A stretch of 64,000 bases of DNA from Megaustenia siamemsis (Eukaryota; Mollusca; Gastropoda; Stylommatophora; Ariophantidae), in the NCBI GenBank assembly GCA_032433765.1, contig JAVIAB010000160.1, positions 15,182,307 to 15,246,306 on the forward strand, given 5' to 3'. Every line of letters starts with the position of its first letter. The stretch's first letter is position 1. Made by a program: the position numbers and the translations under genes. Positions 10,720 through 21,500 of this stretch are shown here, piece after piece. The notes under the pieces are model-generated. The model did not search any database. It was not told the DNA's origin and worked only from the letters and a program-made list of their open reading frames with translations.

Positions 10720-11080
10720 CAGATTCTCTTTTCCAATGATAACCACGCCAAAGGTGCCTGGCAGCAGCGTAGCTGGGAGAAGTCAGCGGCCCACAGCTGA
10801 TGGGTTGCGCCAGGATCAGTGAACCAGAATCATCCAGACCCCACTGCACCTCTCCGAGGTGCCTCCAAAAACAGACTAACCTGTCTAGTCTTTCCTAGCG
10901 AGTAGGGATCAAGAAGAAAAAAAACCCGTTAAATATAACCTGCTGAAGTCGGATGTGCTGGGTCGTAAGGCGCAATGAAACTACAACACAACGCATCTAC
11001 ACCACTTAACGACTTTTTAAGACCGGTTGACGACGAAGTGTATTCCTTTAATCATCGGGTAAACGCATGCAAGCAAGCAC
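10720..11080 (+). mobile_element. Unclassified interspersed repeat R
   Basis: It shares blocks with 16130-16345 plus 16655-16760 and with 19990-20240. The blocks are CACCTCTCCGAGGTGCCTC, AACAGACTAACC, CTGAAGTCGGATGTG and CATCTACACCACTTAACG, followed by TTTTAAGA and CGG. It has no coding frame or recognised termini. Confidence 0.6.
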
Positions 11081-11199
11081 TTTGAAGTCAAATATGTTAA
11101 TTCAGCTTATAATAACTGTATTCGTGTTTTGTGGTGATTGTCAGGGTTCTTTATTTTTTTTACTTGTGATACAAGGCTTTATTTGGAAATAGTTTCTTC

Positions 11200-11980
11200 T
11201 TTGGTTATGGAAAGCCCCGGTATCACTGCAAACGAATCGTGCTGAAGTCGGATGTGTTGGGCCGAAAGGCGCAAATATAACAGTTATACTGCAAACCACA
11301 GCACAACGCAGACACGTCCACTTAATGTCCTTTTAAGGGCGGATGACGAAGAGGAATTCTACAGTCTACGAATACTCTAGAATATTTTAGTCATTGGGCA
11401 AACGCAAGCAGCAGCAGCACTGCAAACGAATTAAAATCCATCAACCGCCCGTGCCAGTGGAACCATCCGAATTGCTAACTCATCTCCCAAACAAAGAAAG
11501 ATAACTGTCCCCATCATAGCAGTCTCAGTATACGCCAAAAGACATAAGGCGAAACCGCACAGAAAGTGAACACAGCCGACTGTTCCCTGCCATACGATAT
11601 CATCATTCATCGTAAACAATTGGAATGTCGTAACATGATCAAAACTGATGAAACACACAGCTCACGGTGTGCACAGAGCACTTAACTCAGTAGCTCCTGC
11701 AACAAGCCCGACTTGGAATATAAGGAAACTGAAACAAGGAACACTTTCATACTTAGCCTTCAATGGTTGCTGCCACCTATCCACCATATTGACCGGAAGT
11801 TCCCGTCTTCCTGAAAATGATGATCATCATATTTTTATAAATGTATAGCGCTTGATGATGTTAGGACATCATATTTGACTCCAATTCCGAACATATAAAA
11901 CATAGTCGTCTGATTTTTCCACGTCGCACACCAAACAACAGACCGTAATATTAGCGTATGACCGGTCTAGGAATATACGA
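11200..11980 (+). mobile_element. Unclassified repeat X, copy 1, with a nested insert
   Basis: It is shared with 38483-38910 and 58005-58600 (GGTATCACTGCAAACGAAT, CCCATCGTAGCAGTCTCAG, CTCACGGTGTGCACAGAGCA). The other copies are continuous where this one is interrupted at 11238-11417. It has no convincing ORF. Confidence 0.65.
11238..11417 (+). mobile_element. 180-bp R-derived insertion with 14-bp TSD
   Basis: The direct repeat CACTGCAAACGAAT occurs at 11224-11237 and 11418-11431. The X copies at 38518 and 58037 have a single copy and represent the empty site. The insert carries the R family 3' blocks (GCTGAAGTCGGATGTGTTGG, CACTTAATGTCCTTTTAAG). This shows that the R 3' region is mobile, probably by target-primed reverse transcription. 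Confidence 0.85.
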
Positions 11981-12468
11981 TGAGCCATTATGATGACGTA
12001 GCACACAAAACAATGGCTGCGCCCATAGATTCCTGATTACTCTATTGAATGCAGCCTACAACGAACGAAACACGGTGCAAATCCCCTAAAGAGATAAAAC
12101 TTCGGCTGACTTGACATAGCAATCCACATTTATGAGTTGTAATATGTAAATGGCTTGCGTCAAACAATTCCAACAACGGTCAATGAACAGCACTCAATGT
12201 GACGTAAACCGCAGATCAACAATAGACGGTGGAAGGTCGCATTCTGTTCTCTTATAGTCTTGCCTTTCTTACCAAGCATTGAAGCAAATAAGAGCCTATG
12301 CTCTATATTTCTTTCTGTCATTTGCTGTCTCTGTTACACATCTTCACGTGTTATTTATTTTTGTCGTCTCTATATCTTTGCTGCGAAGTTCATTTCTCTC
12401 TCTGGATTGGTACCATGTCTTTCGTACCTGACGATGCTTTTGTAGTTTTAGCTTTGTTTATTTAAATG
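11981..12468. other. Intron 3, nothing recognised
   Basis: There is no gene, tandem repeat or copy of another window segment that I can see. Confidence 0.4.
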
Positions 12469-12483
12469 CAGTTTGGTTACTAT

Positions 12484-12840
12484 AAAGTACCCCCCGTCAC
12501 GCCAAGTGGCGTATAGGGAAATATGGTGTTAGTGACCCTATATTTTACAGACCTTCAGCACATGATTTTTTGGGGTAATGTGGTCGGTATTACGCCCATG
12601 CTGCTTTACTTTCCCAGAAAAAATCCGGTACCCATTTAAGGCTGGGTGAACCCGGAGCCGTCGGTTGGGATCGAACCCTACCCCTTGTCCGTAGTAGTCC
12701 AGTTCACTAACCACTGAGCTATGGCGGCTCCCACTAATTTTTAGGGAATTAGTAGAACCCAGGAGTCCTCGCCAGGGTACGAACCCCGGCTGTTGCCGTG
12801 GTAAGCCAACTGCCTATCGATTGCGCTAACCGGACACCCC
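12484..12840 (-). mobile_element. Composite dimeric SINE (SINE3 head joined to SINE2), 15-bp TSD
   Basis: The direct repeat CAGTTTGGTTACTAT lies at 12469-12483 and 12841-12855. Between the repeats, read on the minus strand, is a SINE3 tRNA-like head (box A GGTTAGCGCAATCG, box B GGGGTTCGTACCC). It is followed after about 35 bp by a complete SINE2 with its own head (TAGCTCAGTGGTTAGTG, GGTTCGATCCC), body and GGTACTTT tail. A single TSD shows that both parts moved together. Confidence 0.87.
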
Positions 12841-12855
12841 CAGTTTGGTTACTAT

Positions 12856-13984
12856 GGCTATCCTCAAACCTCCTCCTTTACATATCCTAGCTTGGGAATG
12901 ATACTGGTGAGACCGTTAACAATTAACTGCCCATAACATATGTATGAATATAAGTAGAAGTGTGCCTATTTGTGCATCCATACGTGTGTGCATATATGTG
13001 TATATCTATATGCGTATGTTTGTCTATGTGTTCGTGCGTTATGTGTTTATGATACGTATCCATATTCATTTTACATACACGGGACTGCCACTTCATAATG
13101 TCCAACTCAAACTTTTTTTTACATCTTCCCAATATCTTATTTATTAACACCGTTATCTTTGGTCATTGAGCAACGATTGGTCGTGTCAATATATAAGATA
13201 TGACCAGTGACGATATGTAGGGCAGCAACAAAATCTCTCCTCTTCACTGATTTCGTGGCCATTCATTACACATTTTCCTATAAATATCCGCACCCTTTAC
13301 GTTATAGCGAAGTTGAACTATCACTCCTACAAAGAATTTAAAATATATATCTATATAAATGAGGTTTAGACGGAAATATTGTCTTAAAGTTGCTAATCTG
13401 AACCCGGAAGTAAACAAGTGATACTCAATGAAGACTAGAATTTACTGAAACCAGCGCTGAACCGGAAATGCCCGACAAGATGTAATGAAAGCTAGTGTGG
13501 TTTTGATTGTCAGATCTGGTCCTCTCGCGACCACAGGCTTCAATGGAAGCCATTTTTCCTAATTGGAACTGACGTGGTGTTCTCCACCATTTGTCTGGAC
13601 ATCTATATTTAATAACAGGCTGGGAGATTGCTTTGGTCTCTCATTTTCAAGTCAGATATTTCATTTAGATGTGTCTCCAATGTTGTTGCCAAGTGAGGAA
13701 AATACAAGACATATTTCAATCTGATTGTTTTGTCTACACTGAGGGCGAGTGGTGGAGTCGGTAAAGCATTCAGTTTCCAAACAGGTAAATGCGAGTTCCA
13801 TTGACAGTGAGGTTAGTCGAATGTGTTTCTTTCTTCCTAAAAAAGGGTGGGGGGTGGGGGGGGGGTGGATCGAAAATTTAAAACTCGCTTCATCATTATG
13901 GGCCTTCTCCATCTCTAGGTTAGTTACCATAGAGGGCAAATTTTACTCTGTCTCTTTTCTTTTGGTGCATGTTGTTTTCCGTCG
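12856..13984. other. Intron 3, TG/TA-rich tract and a possible tRNA-like scrap
   Basis: Positions 12940-13080 are TGTG/TATA-rich. Positions 13748-13810 (TGGAGTCGGTAAAGC ... GCGAGTTCCATTGAC) loosely resemble box A and box B of a SINE, but I see no second copy. No gene is seen. Confidence 0.35.
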
Positions 13985-14330
13985 ACCTGCCTATCTTTTC
14001 ATGCTATTTCTCTTCTCCAGTCTTGGTCTACCTTATACCTTCCGTTCCAAGATAACTTTTAGTAGAGTATTATGTCTCTTCAAATGTCCCAATAATTTCA
14101 ATTGTCTTTTTCGAATTGTGTTAAGTTGTTCTTTTTATTTTCATTTTCAGCTGATTCAGAATTTCTAGTTTGCCTTTTTTTCTTTAATCTCAATTGTTCC
14201 CATTTTCGTATACATCCACATTTCAAAGGCTTCAATTTTCTGCTATGATTTCTTATTTAATGTCCATTTTTGAGCACCATGCAGGAATGTTGAGTAAATA
14301 TACCGTTTTACAATTCGTAGTTATATTTGA
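13985..14330 (-). pseudogene. T2-type retrotransposon tail, antisense
   Basis: Minus-strand fragments read ENENKKNNLTQFEKDN and similar. They correspond to the KMKRELLNTIQTRQLRLLGH region of T2 and continue into the segment before it. Diverged, with stops. Confidence 0.6.
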
Positions 14331-14351
14331 CATAGCTATCAAATGAAAAAA

Positions 14352-14720
14352 AAAAAACTATTAGAGGCCACAGAGATTGGATTTCTCAGAAGAATATTGA
14401 AGTTTTCCAGGACAGCCAAAAAGACCAATGAAGAAATTCTCAGAGAGGCCAACACAAAAATAGGAGCTCCTAAAACATCAGAAACAAACAATCAACATTT
14501 TTCGCGTACATCATGAGATGAGGAAAGTTTGAATACTTGGTTACAACTGGCAAAGAAAATGAAAGAGAGATCACGAACGACAAAGAGGAAAAATACTGGA
14601 TTCCTTGGTGTTATGGCATGGAAAATAGTCAACAACAGAACTGATACTATTCACTGCAGATAGAAGATTATAGTAGGATTGCCTACACCAACCGGTATGG
14701 CACATGATGATGAGTTGTAG
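14352..14720 (+). pseudogene. Diverged T1-type retrotransposon tail
   Basis: LLEATEIGFLRRILKF-RTAKKTNEEILREAN can be read with a frameshift. It is followed by a GGCACATGATGATGA end like that at 7740. Confidence 0.65.
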
Positions 14721-15405
14721 TTAAGACTCCGAACTGCGCATTGGGTAGATACAACAGTGTGGATATGAGTTATTTATTTGTTGGTCTCCACCAACGCACG
14801 CCTCCCTCCCCCCTTCCCACCACCTTGTAAACGCCATAAAATATAATCATTGATACCAATATACTTATAAGACGTAGACCCTCAGAAAGCAATGTCCTGT
14901 AGATGTATCCATTTTCTTGTAATTTGTTCTTACGATGAGAAATGTTGCGTTAATTAAGAGGACGATGTAGAGAAATAGTTTGGGATTAATAGTTTAAAGC
15001 GATTAACAAGAAGGAACGAAACAAAAGTATGGAATTACTAAAAAATTGGAAATTTCATATGTTTATGAATTGCACTAATAAGTAACAGCTTATATATCAA
15101 CAGCATGTGGTTTATTTGCTGATCCTGTTTTCCCATTTTGTATAAAGTATCGTGAGGAACAGCCATTTTCTGTCCTTGACCACGTTTATAGGAAAAGCAG
15201 TAGCTAACTCGTGTCGTCGTTTGATTTTCATAATATTATCTACCCACCTGACTTTTAGCCTTTCTACAACCTTGAAACCCAATCATCGGCTCTTGAAAGC
15301 CCGAAATGATAACTGATTGGGTTCTATCATTGTTAGTGTATCCAAGCACTAACTCTGGAGTTCTCCATGTGTTTGACACAGTGTTCCATTCCAGTCTACA
15401 CAACA
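14721..15405. other. Intron 3, nothing recognised
   Basis: Plain AT-rich sequence, with no gene and no repeat copy found. Confidence 0.4.
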
Positions 15406-15407
15406 GC

Positions 15408-15650
15408 CTCGGTGGCTGAGTGGGTAGTGTACTCGTTTCCTGAGCAGAAGGTTTTGGTTTGATTCCCAAAAGTAGCTGATTTTTTTAGGACTGACAAGAA
15501 TCATTAGCTCATCCAGTTCTGAAAATGGATATCGGAGTTTTTCTGGAAAATATACGCGGCCTAGCGTAATACCGACCACATTACCCAACAATGTGAAGTG
15601 GTCAAAGGAATATGTGGCCACCATCACCGTAATCCCTATAAGTGAAATAA
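15408..15650 (+). mobile_element. SINE2-like body with a different tRNA-like head
   Basis: The head at 15408-15475 has box A TGGCTGAGTGGGTAGTG and box B GGTTTGATTCCC, unlike SINE2 heads. The body at about 15530-15600 (GTAATACCGACCACATTACC) matches SINE2. This suggests head exchange between SINE families. Confidence 0.6.
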
Positions 15651-15724
15651 GGCGTGGATGGAGCATTTATTTACTTGACTTAACTTGCTGTACAAAATCA
15701 CAGGAAATAAACATCTACAACTTG

Positions 15725-16095
15725 TCATTTCCTGACGACTGTATTTCTACCTCTGTATTTGTCTTGTTTGAATTGTGTTTAGTAGTTCTCTTTTCATCTT
15801 TATTTGTTTTAAGATTTCATCGTTTGTTTGTTTTTTCCCCCATCCAATTCTACCTATTCTTCTATATATCCACATTTCAAAGGCTTCAATTTCCTATTTT
15901 GTTTTCTTGTCTAATATCCATGTTTCTGAACCATAGAAGAATGTTGTGAAGATATAACAGTTTGCTATTCTTATTTTTAGCCCTGGTGTTATTTGTTTTG
16001 ATGTTAGCATATTTTTCACGGTATTAACATGACTTTTTGCCATTCCTATTATTTTGTTTATTTCAGTTTTACATTTTAGAACACCGGTTATATTA
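15725..16095 (-). pseudogene. T2-type retrotransposon tail, antisense
   Basis: The minus strand reads KCKTEINKIIGMAKS, FFYGSETWILDKKTK and EAFEMWIYRRIGRIGW. These are classic post-RT motifs; stops are present. Confidence 0.68.
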
Positions 16096-16129
16096 TGTCC
16101 AAGGTAGTTGTAACTACAGACATCAGAAT

Positions 16130-16760
16130 CACGCCCAAGCGGCCTACTGGTCGTGGGCTCAAATAACTTTGTTGCACAGTTTTCGAATCAGTAAACAGAA
16201 TCAGAAGATGCTCACAGCACCAGAGCTGGAAGCTGCCAGCGACTCGCTGCAGATTGCTTGCTCCAGTGTCGATGAACTAGAACCATCCATACTGTGGTCC
16301 ACCTCTCCGCGGTGCCTCTAATAACAGACTAACCAGTCGAGGGGAATAAACTCAGTGTTCACAAATGTCAGCCGCGATAGCTCAGTGGTTAGTAAAGTGG
16401 ACAACAAAGGACAAGGGGTAGAGTTCAATCCCAACCGACGGCTTCCGGGTTCACCCGGCCTTAAATGGGTACCAGATATTTTTTCTGTGATAGTAAAGCG
16501 GCACGGGCGTAATGCCGACCACATTACCCTACAAATCATGTGCCGAAGGTCTGTAAAAAGTAGGGTCACTAACACCATATTCCCTATACGTCGCTTGGTG
16601 TGTGTCACTTGGTGTGCGTCACTTGGTGTGACGGGAGCACTTTACTTTTTTACTTATTCAAAAATATCGGGCAGAAGTCTTACAACCAAAAGGCGCTAAT
16701 AAACCACAACAGAACTCATCTACGCCACTTAACGCCCTTTTAAGAGCGGACGGGTAAGAG
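16130..16760 (+). mobile_element. Repeat R, split by a SINE2
   Basis: R blocks at 16130-16345 (ACCTCTCCGCGGTGCCTC, AACAGACTAACC) resume at 16655-16760 (CATCTACGCCACTTAACGCC, CTTTTAAGAGCGG). The middle is a SINE2. Confidence 0.65.
16371..16655 (+). mobile_element. SINE2 copy nested in repeat R
   Basis: The tRNA-like head has GCCGCGATAGCTCAGTGG and box B-like GAGTTCAATCCCAACC. The body ACCGACCACATTACCC precedes a duplicated CACTTGGTGTG motif, and the end is GCACTTTACTTTTTTAC. The direct repeats are not clear. Confidence 0.8.
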
Positions 16761-16934
16761 GTGTAACCATTCTTTTAATGGTCATCGAGTGAATGAAGAG
16801 AGTCTTAGAACAAAAAAGTAAATGATCTCCCATGACATAGAATAATGCCGTAAAGAGTGACGTTTTAATCGTCATAGTTTTATGACATTTAGTGGCGAAG
16901 GAACCGCTGCTATCATTTATTTTATATCCTTTCC

Positions 16935-17485
16935 CTAACTGAATATTAGTCAGAACTATACTGGGGAGACAGCGAGTAGAACTGAATATTAAAGTCAGAA
17001 CTATATTGGGAAGAGAGCGGGGACAACTGAATATTAAAGTCAGTACTATATTGGGAAGACATGAGCAGAACTGAATATTAAAGTCAGTGCTATATTGGGA
17101 AGACAGTGGAGAGAACTAAATATTAAAGTCAGTGCTATATTGGGAAGACAGTGGAGAGAACTGAATATCAAAGCCAGTACTATATTGGGAAGACATGAGG
17201 AGAACTGAATATCAAAGCCAGTACTATATTGGGGAGACATGAGGAGAAATGAATGTTAAAGTCAGAACTATATTGGGGAGACATGGGGAGAAATGAATAT
17301 TAAAGTCAGAACTATATTGGGGAGACATGGGGAGAAATGAATATTAAAGTCAGAACTATATTGGGAAGACATGGGGAGAAATGAATATTAAAGTCAGAAC
17401 TATATTGGGAAGACATGGGGAGAAATGAATATTAAAGTCAGAACTATATTGGGGAGACAGTGGGTGACGACCAAATATCGAAGTC
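16935..17485 (+). repeat. 44-45 bp tandem repeat, about 12 copies
   Basis: Units contain GAATATTAAAGTCAGAACTA and TATTGGGAAGACATGGGGAG, with moderate divergence between units. Confidence 0.93.
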
Positions 17486-17785
17486 AGTTTTATTATAAGA
17501 TGTAAATATAGTTTGTGTTTATCGTCAATGAATTCATTACAAAAGAACTATTACACGTGCATTTAAGCAAGGATAACTCCAAATATAATGAAACTGCATG
17601 AAGAAGCAAATAAAGTTATAGTCAATTTTGAGGAAATGTCAAGTTTGCTGACAAAATATCACCACGGATGTGCACTTTCCACTTAAACGACAGATCGATG
17701 CAGTTTACCAGAATGACTAAATCAAATAAAGTCGGTATTATCATGTCTTATCATGAAAAAAAACGATAATCACGTTATTAAGTAC

Positions 17786-19540
17786 GAAACACGAGGACAG
17801 AAATGTAACTCTATACTTTACCTCGAAGTTGTACGAAACACAAGGACAGAAATGTAACTCTATACTTTACCTCGAAGTTGTACGAAACACGAGGACAGAA
17901 ATGTAACTTTATACTTTACCTGGACGTTGTACGAAACTAGAAGACAGAAATGTAACTCTATACTTTACCTCGATGTTGTACGAAACTAGAAGACAGAAAT
18001 GTAGCTCTATACTTTACCTCGATGTTGTACGAAACTAGAAGACAGAAATGTAACTCTATACTTTACCTCGATGTTGTACGAAACTAGAAGACAGAAATGT
18101 TACTCTATACTTTACCTCGATGTTGTACAAAACTAGAAGACAGAAATGTAACTCTATACTTTACCTCGATGTTGTACGAAACTAGAAGACAGAAATGTAG
18201 CTCTATACTTTACCTCGATGTTGTACGAAACTAGAAGACAGAAATGTAACTCTATACTTTACCTCGATGTTGTACGAAACTAGAAGACATAAATGTAACT
18301 CTATACTTTACCTCGATGTTGTACGAAACTAGAAGACAGAAATGTAACTCTATACTTTACCTCGATGTTGTACGAAACTAGAAGACAGAAATGTAACTCT
18401 ATACTTTACCTCGATGTTGTACGAAACTAGAAGACAGAAATGTAACTCTATACTTTACCTCGATGTTGTACGAAACTAGAAGACAGAAATGTAACTCTAT
18501 ACTTTACCTCGATGTTGTACGAAACTAGAAGACAGAAATGTAACTCTATACTTTACCTCGATGTTGTACGAAACTAGAAGACAGAAATGTAACTCTATAC
18601 TTTACCTCGATGTTGTACGAAACTAGAAGACAGAAATGTAACTCTATACTTTACCTCGATGTTGTACGAAACTAGAAGACAGAAATGTAACTCTATACTT
18701 TACCTCGATGTTGTACGAAACTAGAAGACATAAATGTAACTCTATACTTTACCTCGATGTTGTACGAAACTAGAAGACAGAAATGTAACTCTATACTTTA
18801 CCTCGATGTTGTACGAAACTAGAAGACATAAATGTAACTCTATACTTTACCTCGATGTTGTACGAAACTAGAAGACAGAAATGTAACTCTATACTTTACC
18901 TCGATGTTGTACGAAACTAGAAGACAGAAATGTAACTCTATACTTTACCTCGATGTTGTACGAAACTAGAAGACAGAAATGTAACTCTATACTTTACCTC
19001 GATGTTGTACGAAACTAGAAGACAGAAATGTAACTCTATACTTTACCTCGATGTTGTACGAAACTAGAAGACAGAAATGTAACTCTATACTTTACCTCGA
19101 TGTTGTACGAAACTAGAAGACAGAAATGTAACTCTATACTTTACCTCGATGTTGTACGAAACTAGAAGACAGAAATGTAACTCTATACTTTACCTCGATG
19201 TTGTACCAAACTAGAAGACAGAAATGTAACTCTATACTTTACCTCGATGTTGTACGAAACTAGAAGACAGAAATGTAACTCTATACTTTACCTCGATGTT
19301 GTATGAAACTAGAAGACAGAAATGTAACTCTATACTTTACCTCGATGTTGTACGAAACTAGAAGACAGAAATGTAACTCTATACTTTACCTCGATGTTGT
19401 ACGAAACTAGAAGACATAAATGTAACTCTATACTTTACCTCGATGTTGTACGAAACTAGAAGACAGAAATGTAACTCTATACTTTACCTCGATGTTGTAC
19501 GAAACTAGAAGACAGAAATGTAACGTTATACCTTACTTCG
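17786..19540 (+). repeat. 49-bp tandem array, about 36 copies, nearly homogeneous
   Basis: The unit is GTACGAAACTAGAAGACAGA + AATGTAACTCTATACTTTAC + CTCGATGTT. Internal units are almost identical (occasional CAGA/CATA), while edge units are diverged, the usual sign of ongoing unequal exchange. It lies in intron 3. Confidence 0.97.
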
Positions 19541-19989
19541 ACGTTAATCGCAACAAGAGGACAGAAAATGAAAGAAAACAAGAGCTGATAACTAATACTG
19601 TTTTTAGGGGAAAATGGCGAGAAAGAAATATTAATTACGTGGCTTAATCACAGCACTATATAAATATTCTTTTTTTTGGTTGGTCCCATTTTATATGAAA
19701 CTCTCAAGCCGTGGGCATTTCATTATGTGTAGCCATATAACGACGCACAAACTGGCCAGTCACTGTAATTGTCACATGATCAATAACGGCTTGTTAATAA
19801 GACAAAACTGGACGATTCTCAAACTTCCTAGCAATGGCCCTTAATGCGTTGATGTATCTGTTTTACAACTTGAATCATATAAGCCTTTCCCCCAGTGTAA
19901 TAATTTTATTTGTGTTTATATTTCTCTTCATTTTTTTTATCTACAAAAAATACTTGTTTTTAATTGTAAACTCAAAGACTCTCGCTGAC
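19541..19989. other. Intron 3, nothing recognised
   Basis: AT-rich, with no coding signal or repeat copy. Confidence 0.4.
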
Positions 19990-20240
19990 GCCAGAGGTGG
20001 CCCGTGACTGCGTGCGTCAGGATGGACAAACAACAAAGCTGGCCAAGACCCAACTCCACCTCCCAATTCTGGCTCTGGAAACAGACTAACCACTTTTTAC
20101 CAAGACAATCACAGAGGAAAGATAATCTGCTACCTAAAATAACATGCCGAAAACGGATGCGTCGGGCTAAAATATACAGACATCGCGTAAACTGGCGATA
20201 CAACGCATCTACATCTACGTTATTTTAAGGACGGATTCTG
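19990..20240 (+). mobile_element. Repeat R copy
   Basis: It shares AACAGACTAACCACTTT, ATGCCGAAAACGGATGCGTC and CATCTACATCTACG, and ends with a TTTTAAGGACGGA word, in the R order. Short reading frames across it are not conserved between copies. Confidence 0.55.
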
Positions 20241-20353
20241 ATAATTAGTTCTCGTGTGAACTTTGCAGAAGAAGATTTGCAACATGTTTCTTCAGTTTGT
20301 ATTCATTCCTCAATTGCTGGAAAAATAAATATAAAATTGTATAAAACAGCTTT

Positions 20354-20605
20354 GAGAGCCGCGATAGCTCAGTGGTTAGTGAACAGGACTACAAAGGACA
20401 AGAGATAGGGTTCGATCCCAACCGACGGCTTCCGGTTCACCCACCCTTGAATAGGTACCGGATTTTTTTCTAGAAAAGTAAAGCGGCACGGGCGTAACAC
20501 CGACCACATTACCCAAAAATGTGACGAAGGTCTGTAAAATTTATGGTCACTAACACCGTATTCCCTATACGCCACTTGGCGTGACAGGGGTACTTTACTT
20601 TTTCA
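20354..20605 (+). mobile_element. SINE2 copy with imperfect 14-bp TSD
   Basis: The flanks TATAAAACAGCTTT (20340-20353) and TATAAAACAGTTTT (20606-20619) differ at one base. The head is GCGATAGCTCAGTGGTTAGT with box B GGTTCGATCCC. The body is ACACCGACCACATTACCC. The 3' end is CGCCACTTGGCGTGACAGG, with the tail GTACTTTACTTTT. Confidence 0.88.
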
Positions 20606-20875
20606 TATAAAACAGTTTTACCAACAAGAAGACAGTACACATTGAAAACCTTTCTACCGCATGTCTTTATCACGACATTAATCAAAACGTGGCAGACGAT
20701 TAATTAGATAGATTCGACACGCGATCCAAATATAACGAATTAATCTCACCGTAAATCTATATCACAAATGAATGAATAATTTTAAATTAGGCAGCGGATA
20801 ATCTGTAGATGTAAATATTAAAATTACATGGCCTAGAATATCGAAATAGAATCTAATACAAGCATAAACCATCAT

Positions 20876-21375
20876 CATCATCATGAAGTACCGTGTCTGC
20901 TGGTGTAGGTGATCATGTCTCTCCACAACTTTCGATCTCGACAGTTATTTATCATTTCTGTTGTTGACCTTCTGCTTTGCTAATCTCGTAAACTGTCTGG
21001 CATTTTTTCTCTTTGCTTCTCTCTATCTCTTCGTCCCTCAATTTTCCCAATTGTTACAATATATTCCAGTTGTTCTCCTCTCATTACATGGCCAAAAAAT
21101 GATGATTGGTTCTTCCTAATATTGGAAATTAGCTCTCTTTTTGTTTTGACCTCTTTCAGAACGTTTTCATTACTCTTCTTACCTGTCCATGGTATTCTCA
21201 ACATTATTCTGTAAAACCACATTTCTACAGCTTCTAATAATTTTCTTGTCTGTTGTCCTATTGTCCATGATTCACATCCATATGTTAAGACTGGCTCTGC
21301 ATACCATTTAAGAACTCTTTTTCTTGTTTCTATTGTCAAAAATGGATTGCATAGTATCTTCTCAAAGTCTAAATA
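20876..21375 (-). pseudogene. T1 non-LTR retrotransposon tail, antisense
   Basis: An almost open minus-strand frame runs through RKRVLKWYAEPVLTYGCESW, EMWFYRIMLRIPWTGKK and SSFFGHVMRGEQLEYIVT to a broken end. The 3' tail is the CATCATCATCAT run at 20876. It is 5'-truncated and of recent appearance compared with the 7115 copy. Confidence 0.8.
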
Positions 21376-21500
21376 CTTATTCCAAATAAACACTCACACA
21401 TGAATGAACTCACAGTTGCCAAATGAGATAATAAATATGACAAGGATGCAATATCTATATTTCCATGAAAATGTTTTTTGGATGATGCATTATATTGAAA

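Noticed and set aside
11431..11658. 75-codon minus-strand ORF in repeat X
   Set aside because: The corresponding frame is broken in the copies at 38583 and 58100.
17786..19540. CRISPR-like regular repeat array
   Set aside because: Units are head-to-tail with no unique spacers, and the context is an animal intron. The same holds for the other arrays (5850, 16935, 31238, 53690, 56240).
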